Assembly: GCA_946480015.1 (NCBI GenBank)
Contig: CAMLIL010000008.1
Location: 30,186-94,185 of the forward strand
Length of the DNA stretch: 64,000 nucleotides
DNA from: an uncultured Oxalobacteraceae bacterium
GTDB lineage: Bacteria > Pseudomonadota > Gammaproteobacteria > Burkholderiales > Burkholderiaceae
Direction of reading: 5' to 3'
Shown here: positions 33,549 to 41,676 of the stretch, piece after piece
Layout of the letters: every line of letters starts with the position of its first letter
Numbering within the stretch: the first letter of the stretch is position 1
The notes under the pieces: generated by a model
What the model saw: only the letters and a program-made list of their open reading frames with translations
Told to the model about the DNA's origin: nothing
Database searches by the model: none
Made by a program: the position numbers and the translations under genes

Positions 33549-34697
33549 ATGCAACCCATGCTCAAGATCAGCTTTGCCGGCCTGTTCGGCGCCGCCCTGC
33601 TCGCCACCGTCTATGGCGTGGCCAGCCGCGATGCGGACGTGATCACGCTCGACAATGCCTATGTCAGCGGGCGCGTCCTCAAGATTTCGGCCAGCACCGA
33701 CGGTACCGTGGAAACCTATGCGGCCCGGCGCGCGGCCTATGTCGCCAAGGGCGAGCGGCTGTTCAATATCGGCGACGTCGACAACGCGGCCAGGCTCAAG
33801 GAATACCGCGAGTTGCTGCGCATCGCCATCGACGACGAAGTCCAGGCCTGCCGCGAGGTGGCCAGCGCCCGCACCTCGCTGAACCGCGCGCACACCAATG
33901 CCGGCTATGTCGATGCCAGCCTGCAGCGTGTCAAGTCGCTCGCACAGGTCGGCATGATGACCCGCGAAATGCTGGAAAAGCGCCAGCAGGAGGTGGCCAT
34001 GAGTACCCTCGACACCACCGCTGCCGAGCAGGAACTGGAGAAGTCGGCCGACAAGAACCGTTTGCCGGTATTCCAGCGTCCCAAGGTGCAGCACGCCGTG
34101 GCGCGCCTGCAAGCGGCGTTCCAGCAGGCCTACTCGGCCGACGTGCTGGCCCCGGCCGATGGCTATATCTATGAACTGCTGACCTATAGCGGCCAGTACG
34201 TCAAGAAAGGCGACAATCTGCTGGTGTTCATTCCCAGGGAAGACCAGGTCATCGAAGCCAACGTGCTCGAATCGGACATCGCTTCGCTCAGCGCCGGCAA
34301 TGCCGTCACCGTGGTGCCGGATGTCGGCGGCGGCAAGCAAACCTATTCGGGCGTGATCGCCTCGATCGTTCCCTCGGTCGCGGCCACGTTCTCGCAACTG
34401 CCGCGCAACAACCTCGACTCCAACTGGATCAAGACCTCGCAACGCATTCCGGTCCTGATCACCCTGGCGGCGCCGGCCGGCGACACGCCGCCGCTGCCGC
34501 TGGGGTCCTCGGTGAAGGTGATCGTCAACACCCGGCAGGCCAGGCGTGCGCCCCCGGTGCGCGCCCCGTCCACCTCAACGCAGGCCGGTGTGCAGCCGGG
34601 CACCGAACAGCAGCTGCGGCAGCGCTTCGACAGCTATCTGAAACAGGTGATGGCCGGGTACCCGCACGCCGGCGCGCAGTCCGGGAGCTGCCGGTGA
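33549..34697 (+). CDS. HlyD/EmrA-type membrane fusion protein
   Basis: 382 residues. A single N-terminal membrane helix (about 5-24) is followed by a first lipoyl half (VSGRVLKISASTDGTVETY). A helical hairpin (about 85-185) comes next, then the second lipoyl half (ADVLAPADGYIYELLTYSGQYVKKGD, spanning about 195-225) and a beta-barrel. It bridges an inner-membrane exporter towards the outer membrane. Its GTG-started neighbour, an EmrB-like MFS protein, overlaps its stop, so the two form an EmrAB-type pump. Within the operon this pair is the obvious exporter or self-resistance system for the product. Confidence 0.85.
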   Translation: MQPMLKISFAGLFGAALLATVYGVASRDADVITLDNAYVSGRVLKISASTDGTVETYAARRAAYVAKGERLFNIGDVDNAARLKEYRELLRIAIDDEVQACREVASARTSLNRAHTNAGYVDASLQRVKSLAQVGMMTREMLEKRQQEVAMSTLDTTAAEQELEKSADKNRLPVFQRPKVQHAVARLQAAFQQAYSADVLAPADGYIYELLTYSGQYVKKGDNLLVFIPREDQVIEANVLESDIASLSAGNAVTVVPDVGGGKQTYSGVIASIVPSVAATFSQLPRNNLDSNWIKTSQRIPVLITLAAPAGDTPPLPLGSSVKVIVNTRQARRAPPVRAPSTSTQAGVQPGTEQQLRQRFDSYLKQVMAGYPHAGAQSGSCR

Positions 34698-36154
34698 ACT
34701 GGCTGAAGCACCGGGCGCTGGCCGCGTTTGCGCTCTACCTGATCATCTTCACGCAGATGCTCGACACCTCGGTGGCCAACCTGGCCTTGTCGAATATCGC
34801 CTCGGACCTGATGATGGACGTGTATCACGCCTCGTGGATCGTCACCTCGTTCGGCACCGGAGTGGTGATCGCCTTTCCGCTCGGGTCGATCTGGAGCAAG
34901 CGCGCCTCCAGCGAGTTCGTCCTGGCCGTGGGCTGCCTGGTGTTCGCCCTGGCCTCGCTCGGCTGCGGCCTGACCAGCGACCCGGCCCACTTCATCCTGT
35001 TGCGCCTGCTGCAAGGAATCGGCTCGGGCATTGCCGTGATCGCCTCGTTTCCCATCATGATCGCGCTTCTGGGCACGGGCAACGCCACCTTTGCCATCGC
35101 CCTGTGCACCAGTGCCATTTCGCTGGCGCCGGTCAGCGGTCCGATCGTCGGCGCCTGGGTGACGGCGCATTTCGGCTGGCACATGCTGTTCCTGATGAAC
35201 GTGCCGCTGACCGCCGTGGCCATGTTCCTGCTGCTGCCGACCTTCAGCGCGCCGGCGCCTGCCCAGCCCGAACGGATAGGGCCCCGCCTGTCGACCCTGG
35301 CCCTGTTCGGGACCTGCGTGGCGCTGCTGCAGTATGCGCTCGATTTTGGCGAACAGTACGGCTGGTTTCACAGTCCGGTCATCGTGAGCGCGGTGGGAGC
35401 CGCCATCGTGGTGGGCAGCGCCTTCTTTTGGCTCAACGGCATCGCCAAATACCAGATCTTCAACCTCGCCGTGTTCGCCAACCCGCTGTACGCCGGCACG
35501 ACCACGGTGCTGGTGATCGGCAATGGCCTGATCTTCGCGTCGCTGGTGTTCCTGCCACTGTGGTTCCGGCTCGATCGCCACATGCCTTTGCTGGAAGCGG
35601 GCGTGATCGTCTCGCTGGGCAGCGGCGTGTCGGCTGTGGCCACGCCGTTTATCGGCAAGTACTTTCCGCGCCAGTATTTGCCCTATGCCGCTCTGCTCAG
35701 CCTGCTGCTGACGGCGATCTCGTTTCTGATGATGAGCCGCTTCACGGTCGACAGCCCGATGTCCAGCCTGGTGGCCGCGCGCCTGGTGGCCGGCTGCGGC
35801 ATGGCGATCTTTTCGACGCCCCTGATCACCATGTCGCTGTCGAAGCTGGCGCCGTCCGATCTGGTGAACGGCAACACCGTTTCGATCGTGCTGCGCGTGC
35901 TGGTGGCCAACATCATGGTCGCCGTCAGCTTCGCCCAGTACCGCCATTTGAGCGACGCGGCCCAGGCCCAGTTCAGCGCCAGCGCCGACCGCCTGTCGTA
36001 CCTGGCCACGACGGCACTGAGCGCTCCGGCCGCCAATTACCTGACCGGCCTGTTTCATACCAGCGCGCTGTCGAGCATTTTCCTGGCAACGGGCGCCTTC
36101 TTCGCCGTCAGCCTGATGGCACTGCTGCCGTTCAGTACCCGCATCAAAACCTAG
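34694..36154 (+). CDS. MFS drug exporter of the DHA2/EmrB type (14 helices)
   Basis: 486 residues, beginning with GTG at 34694 that overlaps the HlyD stop (GTGA). About 14 hydrophobic helices are visible. The DHA2 signature LDTSVANLALSNIA is in helix 1, RLLQGIGSGIAVIASFP marks helix 4, and the antiporter-type SLAPVSGPIVGAWV marks helix 5. The family expels small, often amphipathic molecules using the proton gradient, with an EmrA-like partner in Gram-negatives. It most likely secretes the operon's product. The acyltransferase gene starts 23 bp downstream. Confidence 0.88.
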   Translation: MNWLKHRALAAFALYLIIFTQMLDTSVANLALSNIASDLMMDVYHASWIVTSFGTGVVIAFPLGSIWSKRASSEFVLAVGCLVFALASLGCGLTSDPAHFILLRLLQGIGSGIAVIASFPIMIALLGTGNATFAIALCTSAISLAPVSGPIVGAWVTAHFGWHMLFLMNVPLTAVAMFLLLPTFSAPAPAQPERIGPRLSTLALFGTCVALLQYALDFGEQYGWFHSPVIVSAVGAAIVVGSAFFWLNGIAKYQIFNLAVFANPLYAGTTTVLVIGNGLIFASLVFLPLWFRLDRHMPLLEAGVIVSLGSGVSAVATPFIGKYFPRQYLPYAALLSLLLTAISFLMMSRFTVDSPMSSLVAARLVAGCGMAIFSTPLITMSLSKLAPSDLVNGNTVSIVLRVLVANIMVAVSFAQYRHLSDAAQAQFSASADRLSYLATTALSAPAANYLTGLFHTSALSSIFLATGAFFAVSLMALLPFSTRIKT

Positions 36155-36177
36155 ACCTGTTCCTTTACGAGAAGCTT

Positions 36178-36633
36178 ATGCATACCATTACCGTGCGCCA
36201 GGCCATCCTGGCCGATCTTGAAGACTTGACTGCGCTGTTCGACCGTTATCGCCAGTTCTATGGCAAAGCAGGCGACCTGGAGGGCGCACGGCGCTTCCTG
36301 CTGGAGCGCTTCGAGCATGGCCAATCGATCCTGCTGATCGCCCACGCCAACGGCGAGCCGGCCGGCTTTACCCAGCTCTACCCCAGCTTTTCCTCGCTGT
36401 CGATGGCGCGCATCTTCGTGCTCAACGACCTGTTCGTGGCGGCCACGGCGCGCCGCCAGGGTACCGCCTCGCAGCTGCTGAGCGCCGCCACCGCGCTGGC
36501 GCGCCAGCTGGGCGCGGTGGCGCTCACGCTGTCGACCGCGCTCGACAACCACGCCGCGCAAGCGCTGTACGAAGGCTCCGGCTGGCAGCGCGACACCGAT
36601 TTTTTCACCTACGACCTGCGGCTGGCGCCATGA
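36178..36633 (+). CDS. GNAT N-acyltransferase 1
   Basis: 151 residues forming a complete GNAT domain. Motif A is FVLNDLFVAATARRQGTASQLL (about 80-101), with the acyl-CoA pyrophosphate loop RRQGTA; motif B is YEGSGWQRDTDFFTYDL. It transfers an acyl group from acyl-CoA to an amine. Inside this operon the acceptor could be a hydrazine or alpha-amino group of an intermediate, or the finished compound for self-protection. It overlaps the next GNAT gene by 4 bp (ATGA), implying coordinated production. Confidence 0.85.
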   Translation: MHTITVRQAILADLEDLTALFDRYRQFYGKAGDLEGARRFLLERFEHGQSILLIAHANGEPAGFTQLYPSFSSLSMARIFVLNDLFVAATARRQGTASQLLSAATALARQLGAVALTLSTALDNHAAQALYEGSGWQRDTDFFTYDLRLAP

Positions 36634-37142
36634 AGCACGCCGTGGCGATCCGCGCGCTGGCCGAGGCCGACGTACCGGCGTTTTTCGCCCTGCTCCAGGC
36701 CAAAGCCGCGTTCGATGGCTGCGCCGAGTCGCTGCTGGCCACCGAAGACAGCGTGCGGGCGGCGCTGTTCGGCCCATCGCCCATGACGCGCGCGCTGGTG
36801 GCCATGGCCGATGGCCAACTGGTCGGCATGGCGACCTACTACATGATTTTCTCGACCTTCATCATGCAGCCCGGCCTGTGGCTCGATGATCTGTACCTCG
36901 ACCCGGCCCGGCGCGGCCAAGGCATCGGGCGCGCCATGATGGCGCAACTGTGCGCCATCGCCAGCGAACACGGCTGCGCCCGCGTCGACTGGACTGTCGC
37001 CAGCCGGAACCAGGACGGCCAGCGCTTTTACGCCCGTCTCGGGGCGACCATCTCGGACCGGCTGCAATTGTGCCGCCTGGGCACCGCGGCCATCGATCGC
37101 CTCGCCATCGAACATGCCGCCTCCGGCACCACCTCGCAATAG
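36630..37142 (+). CDS. GNAT N-acyltransferase 2
   Basis: 170 residues. The GNAT core contains LWLDDLYLDPARRGQGIGRAM (about 88-108), with the CoA loop RRGQGIG, and a motif B with WTVASRNQDGQRFYARLGA. It has only limited similarity to GNAT 1 and is not a recent tandem duplicate, so a different acceptor is likely. It starts within the stop codon of GNAT 1. The N-hydroxylase follows 39 bp downstream. Confidence 0.85.
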   Translation: MKHAVAIRALAEADVPAFFALLQAKAAFDGCAESLLATEDSVRAALFGPSPMTRALVAMADGQLVGMATYYMIFSTFIMQPGLWLDDLYLDPARRGQGIGRAMMAQLCAIASEHGCARVDWTVASRNQDGQRFYARLGATISDRLQLCRLGTAAIDRLAIEHAASGTTSQ

Positions 37143-37181
37143 CACGACTCACGATTTTCGACTGACGACCTTTACATCAAT

Positions 37182-38558
37182 ATGACAACAGCAAAAAATA
37201 CCATACAAGGCAATCCAGTGTACGACCTGATTGGAATTGGCTTCGGCCCCTCCAATCTCGCGCTGGCGTTGGCGATCGATGAGCAATGCGACGAAGCGGA
37301 ACTGAGCGCCCTGTTCCTGGAACAAAAGCCCGAATTCCAGTGGCATCCGAACATGCTCATCCCCGGCACCGACATGCAGATTTCGTTTCTGAAGGATCTG
37401 GTCACACTGCGCAATCCAAGCAGCCCCTACACCTTCCTCAATTACCTCAAGAGCGTGGGACGGCTGTCGACCTTCTCCAATCTGCGCAGCTTTTATCCAT
37501 CGCGCCTCGAGTTTCATGGCTATCTGGCATGGGTCGCTCAGCATTTGCAGCGCTATGCCCGCTACAGCCAGCAGGTGACCCGCATCAGCGCCTGCGGCAG
37601 CGCGCCGCACACGCTGTTCGAAGTGCTCAGCCAGGATTTGCTCACTGGTAAGGTCGAGCGCTTCTTCGCCCGTAACCTGGTCGTCGCGCCGGGCGGCACC
37701 CCTACCGTGCCGTTTCCGCTCACCATCGCCGCCGACAGCCAGCGTGCCTGGCACAGTTCCGCATACCTGAAAAAAATCGCCCATTTCAAGACCAACACCT
37801 GCGCGCCCTACCATTTCGCCGTCATCGGCAAGGGACAGAGCGCGGCCGAAATCATCTTCGATCTGCACGCCACCTTCCCGAACGCCAAAATCAGCTGCAT
37901 TTACCGCGGGTTCGGACTCAAACCGTCCGATGACAGCGAGTTCGTCAATGAAATCTTCGACGCCAACTTTGTCGATTTCGTCCACGCGACCCCGTCCGGG
38001 ATGCAAAGCGACCTGATGACGCAGCACTACGATACCAATTATTCGGTCGTCGACGCAGACCTGATCCGGCGCCTGTACGCCATCCACTACGCCGAGAAAG
38101 TCAGCGGCCGCGCGCGCCTGCACTTCCACAACCTGTCCACCGTCACCCAGGTGCTGGAAGCGGGCGACGCGGTCCGCATCGCCTACAGCGACATGTCCGG
38201 TGCCGGGCCGCGGACCCTTGAGGTTGACGCCGCCGTGCTCGCCACCGGCTACACCTACCCGAATCCGCCCAAGGTGCTCAGCGCACTGGGCGAGTTCATT
38301 TGCCTGGACGCCGCCAGCGGAAAGGCCGTGGTCGACCGCCATTACCGCATGCACACCGACGCGCGCCTGGCGGCCGGCATCTACGTGCAGGGCTGCAACG
38401 AGTCGACCCATGGCCTGAGCGACACCCTGTTGTCGATCCTGCCGATCCGCAGCGAGGAGATCCTGACCAACCTGCTGACTTACCGCATGCTCCAGGCGAG
38501 CAAGGGACTGGCTCACGCTGCGCCACTGGTGCAGGACGAGCTTGGATGCGTCGAGTGA
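37182..38558 (+). CDS. Flavin-dependent lysine/ornithine-type N-hydroxylase
   Basis: 458 residues of the SidA/PvdA/IucD class. The FAD motif GIGFGPSN is at 18-25, followed by FQWHPNMLIPGTDMQISFLK and DLVTLRNPSSPYTF, the signature of amino-acid N-hydroxylases. The NADPH motif GKGQSA is at 216-221, and ATGY and the C-terminal HGLSDTLLSILPIRSEEI are typical. It would oxidise the side-chain amine of lysine or ornithine to a hydroxylamine. No NRPS or siderophore synthetase is nearby. The next two genes are instead the partners of lysine N6-hydroxylases in hydrazine-forming pathways, so N6-hydroxylysine is the favoured product. The stop overlaps the next gene. Confidence 0.92.
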   Translation: MTTAKNTIQGNPVYDLIGIGFGPSNLALALAIDEQCDEAELSALFLEQKPEFQWHPNMLIPGTDMQISFLKDLVTLRNPSSPYTFLNYLKSVGRLSTFSNLRSFYPSRLEFHGYLAWVAQHLQRYARYSQQVTRISACGSAPHTLFEVLSQDLLTGKVERFFARNLVVAPGGTPTVPFPLTIAADSQRAWHSSAYLKKIAHFKTNTCAPYHFAVIGKGQSAAEIIFDLHATFPNAKISCIYRGFGLKPSDDSEFVNEIFDANFVDFVHATPSGMQSDLMTQHYDTNYSVVDADLIRRLYAIHYAEKVSGRARLHFHNLSTVTQVLEAGDAVRIAYSDMSGAGPRTLEVDAAVLATGYTYPNPPKVLSALGEFICLDAASGKAVVDRHYRMHTDARLAAGIYVQGCNESTHGLSDTLLSILPIRSEEILTNLLTYRMLQASKGLAHAAPLVQDELGCVE

Positions 38559-39637
38559 GCCAGCAGTACGATGTGATCGTGGTCGGAGGCGGCGTGATCG
38601 GCAGCGCCATCCTGCACCGGCTCAGTGAGCGTTTCGGCGCCCGCGCGCTGCTGGTCGAGCAAGCCCGCATGGGCCAGGGCTCGACCGGCTGGTCCGGCGG
38701 CGTGCTGCGCTGCTACCACCCCGACCCGCTGCTGGCCGACATGGCCTGCGACGGCGATGCCTATTACCGCCAGTTCGAGCGCCACACCGGCGTGGCGCAA
38801 GCCATCACCCGCAGCGGGTTTGTGCACGCGATCTACCCTGACCAGGCCGACCAGGCCCAGCGCGAGGTGAAGCGCCTGTCCGGCCGCATCGCGATCGAAT
38901 GGCTGCCCCGGCACGAGGCGCGCGCCCGCTTCCCCGGCATGCACTGGGATGACCTGGCCGGGGCCGTGCTGGAACCGGACGCCGGCCACATGGACCCGCA
39001 CGCCGTCACGGCCGCCTGGATCGCGTCCGCGCGCGCGGCCGGCAGCATCGCCATGGAAGGCGTGCGCTTTGCCGGCCTGCTCAGCGAAACAGGCCGCACC
39101 GTCGGCATCCAGACCAACCTGGGCGCCCTGTATGCGCCGTGCGTGGTGATGTGCCTGGGGGCGTGGAGCGCGAAAGCGGCCCGCGCCGCCCACTTGCCCT
39201 TGCCCGAAGCCGTGCACGCCAAGGCGATCCAGCTCAACGTGTTTCGCGCGCGCGCCGGCATCGGCCCGCATCCGGCCTTCATCGACCCCGGCGCGCAGCT
39301 GTACGGCCGTGCCGAGGGCGAGCGCAGCCTGTATCTGGGCGCCCCGGTGCCGCAATGGGACATCGACCCGGACGCGCCGGCCGAGGTGGAACTGGCCCAT
39401 GTGGCCATGACGCAGCAGCAAGGCACGCGCCGCTTCCCATGGCTGGCCGATGCCACCCCGGCCGGCGGCTTTCGCCGCTTCGACGGCTATACGGCCGACG
39501 GCCGCGGCCTCGTCCAGCCCGCACCGGAGACGCCCGGGCTGTTCTGGGCGACCGGATTTTGCGGCGGCGGCTTCAAGCTGGCCCCGGCGATTGCAGCAAA
39601 AATCAGCACCTTCATTCAAACAACGACAGCAACCTGA
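38546..39637 (+). CDS. DAO-family FAD-dependent oxidoreductase (hydrazine-pathway type)
   Basis: 363 residues from ATG 38546 (13-bp overlap with the hydroxylase); a GTG at 38555 overlapping its stop (GTGA) is the alternative. The N-terminal FAD motif is VIVVGGGVIGSAI, and the C-terminal FAD-binding signature FWATGFCGGGFKLAPAI is typical of the D-amino-acid/glycine oxidase fold. In the known hydrazine cassette a homologous flavoprotein oxidises N6-(carboxymethylamino)lysine and releases hydrazinoacetic acid plus aminoadipate semialdehyde. Position and fold fit that role. A sarcosine- or proline-oxidase-like activity cannot be excluded by sequence alone. Confidence 0.88.
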   Translation: MRRVSQQYDVIVVGGGVIGSAILHRLSERFGARALLVEQARMGQGSTGWSGGVLRCYHPDPLLADMACDGDAYYRQFERHTGVAQAITRSGFVHAIYPDQADQAQREVKRLSGRIAIEWLPRHEARARFPGMHWDDLAGAVLEPDAGHMDPHAVTAAWIASARAAGSIAMEGVRFAGLLSETGRTVGIQTNLGALYAPCVVMCLGAWSAKAARAAHLPLPEAVHAKAIQLNVFRARAGIGPHPAFIDPGAQLYGRAEGERSLYLGAPVPQWDIDPDAPAEVELAHVAMTQQQGTRRFPWLADATPAGGFRRFDGYTADGRGLVQPAPETPGLFWATGFCGGGFKLAPAIAAKISTFIQTTTAT

Positions 39638-39648
39638 AAAAGCACCCA

Positions 39649-41676
39649 ATGAATATCATCCGCACTTCCGACCGCGCTACCGCCACCGTCTACGGCCTGC
39701 AATGCCAGCCAGCGGTCGAACCCCTTTTCGATGGCAAGCTGCCGTTCGGCACCATGCACTGTGTCGTCAAGCCCGGCATCACCTCGACCATTCACAATCA
39801 CCATGAGTACGAGTGCTTTTTCATCACCCAGGGCAGCGGCACGCTGACGATCGGCGCCGACAGCGCAACGGTACGCGCCGGCGACGTCATCCGCATCCCG
39901 CCGTTCGCCGATCACACCTTGCACAACGACGGGCAGGACGAACTGCACTTCCTGACCTTCTGGTGGGAAGACTTGAACGCCCTGCTCGCGCCGGCCGCCG
40001 GCGCCGCCGGCAGCGCGCGCGCGCTGATATTCTCGACCCCGCCCACGCCCAACGGCGACCTGCACCTCGGCCACCTGTCGGGCCCCTATACCGGCGCCGA
40101 CATCTATCGCCGTTTCCTGGAACTGCAAGGCGCGACCGCATTCCACGTCACCGGCCGCGACGACAACCAGAGCTACGTGCCGCGCAAGGCGCTCGACCAG
40201 GGCCGCACGCCGGAAGCGCTGGCCGACGACTATTCCGCCCGCATCCAGCAGACGCTCGAGCGCAACGCCATCCGCGTCGATCACTACGGCTATCCAAAAG
40301 CCTCGCCTTACCATAACGACCTGACCCGGCGCGTGGTCCGGGAACTGTTCGACAAGGGCATGATTTACGAGCGCGACGTCGACGCGCTGTTCTGCGCCAG
40401 CACCGGCAACTACCTGTACGAAGCGCACGTCCGTGGCCTGTGCCCGCATTGCCAGGTCGAGTCCGACGGCAATGCCTGCGAACAGTGCGGGCGTCCCAAC
40501 GATGTCACCGACCTGATCGAGCCGCACAGCAAGTACGCCAACGGCGGCACCACCAAACGCCAGGTGCGCAAACTGTACTTCCGCATGAGCGCCTTCGCCG
40601 ACCAGCTGCGCGCCTACCACCGCGAAGTGACGATGCCGGCCCATCTGGCGGCGCTGTGCCACCGCATGCTCGAGGCCGGCCTGCCGGACATCTGCGTCTC
40701 GCATTTCTCCGACTGGGGTATTCCGGTGCCGGTGGCCGGCTACGATGACCAGCGCATCTATGTGTGGTTCGAAATGGCGGCCGGCTATCTGGCCGCTGCC
40801 CAGGAAACGGCGGAAAAGGCCGGGCTGTGCGCCCATGCGCAGGACGGCTGGAAGCAGTTCTTCGCGCACGAACACACCAAGGTCGTGCACTTCTTCGGCT
40901 TCGACAACGGCTACTTCCACGCCGTGCTGTTCCCGGCCGTGTACATGGCGCTCGACTGGGGAATCACGCCGCCGGCGGCGTTCGTCGTCAACGAACTGCT
41001 CAATCTGGAAGGGCTGAAGTTCTCCACCAGCCGCGGCCACCTGATCTGGGGGCGCGACCTGCTCGACCAGGTGCCGTCGGACTACGTCCGCTACTACCTG
41101 TCGTACGTGCGTCCGGAAACCAGCAAGACCAACTTCACCCTCACCGAATTCATGGACGTGGTCAACGAGCAGCTGGTGGGGACGTGGCAGAACTGGCTGG
41201 GTAATCTGGTCGACAAAACCTGCAGCGCGTTCGGCGCCAAGATACCGGCACCGGGCGCGTGGGCGCAGGAGCACCGGGCGTATTTCGAACTGGTCGACGG
41301 CATGCTCAAACAGGCCAGGACGGCCTATCAGGCAGAGAGCTTTTCGCCGCAGCGCATCTGCCACCTGGCCAGCGAACTGGTGCGCGAAGCCAAACGCTTC
41401 TCGGCCTCCCAGACCCACTACGCCGGCAGCGCCGCCACCTACGACCTGCTGCGCACCGGCATCGCGCTCGAACTGCTGGCGGCAAAGACCCTGGCGGTGA
41501 TCATCCAGCCGATCATGCCGGCATTTTCCGACAGCCTGTGGCAGATGCTCGAAGGCCAGGCAAGCATGCAATGGCCCGCCACGCCCACCTTCGTCGGCGA
41601 CGGCCGCGTGCTGCAGGCGCCGGCGCAGCCGTTCTTTTCCAGCGTGCCGGAGACAGTGCTTGAACTCTGGAAGTAA
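39649..41676 (+). CDS. Cupin-methionyl-tRNA-synthetase fusion (hydrazine synthetase type)
   Basis: 675 residues. Residues about 20-110 are a cupin with metal-ligand candidates H49, H51, H52, E55 and H89 (HNHHEYE...H). Residues about 125-675 resemble MetRS: HIGH-like HLGH at 139-142, a four-Cys zinc knuckle (C265, C268, C277, C280), and KMSKS-like KFSTS at 457-461. A C-terminal helical region lacks an obvious EMAP tRNA-binding domain. True MetRS never carries an N-terminal cupin. This fusion is the signature of enzymes that couple glycine with N6-hydroxylysine to make an N-N bond. The ATG at 39649 lies 11 bp after the flavoenzyme stop. Confidence 0.93.
   Translation: MNIIRTSDRATATVYGLQCQPAVEPLFDGKLPFGTMHCVVKPGITSTIHNHHEYECFFITQGSGTLTIGADSATVRAGDVIRIPPFADHTLHNDGQDELHFLTFWWEDLNALLAPAAGAAGSARALIFSTPPTPNGDLHLGHLSGPYTGADIYRRFLELQGATAFHVTGRDDNQSYVPRKALDQGRTPEALADDYSARIQQTLERNAIRVDHYGYPKASPYHNDLTRRVVRELFDKGMIYERDVDALFCASTGNYLYEAHVRGLCPHCQVESDGNACEQCGRPNDVTDLIEPHSKYANGGTTKRQVRKLYFRMSAFADQLRAYHREVTMPAHLAALCHRMLEAGLPDICVSHFSDWGIPVPVAGYDDQRIYVWFEMAAGYLAAAQETAEKAGLCAHAQDGWKQFFAHEHTKVVHFFGFDNGYFHAVLFPAVYMALDWGITPPAAFVVNELLNLEGLKFSTSRGHLIWGRDLLDQVPSDYVRYYLSYVRPETSKTNFTLTEFMDVVNEQLVGTWQNWLGNLVDKTCSAFGAKIPAPGAWAQEHRAYFELVDGMLKQARTAYQAESFSPQRICHLASELVREAKRFSASQTHYAGSAATYDLLRTGIALELLAAKTLAVIIQPIMPAFSDSLWQMLEGQASMQWPATPTFVGDGRVLQAPAQPFFSSVPETVLELWK

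Noticed and set aside
37182..38558. N-hydroxylase as part of a hydroxamate siderophore pathway
   Set aside because: No NRPS, IucA/C-type synthetase, siderophore receptor or Fur-like site lies in the operon, and the next genes match the hydrazine cassette instead.
39649..41676. Housekeeping methionyl-tRNA synthetase
   Set aside because: The N-terminal cupin, the absent tRNA-binding tail and the operon context speak against it.
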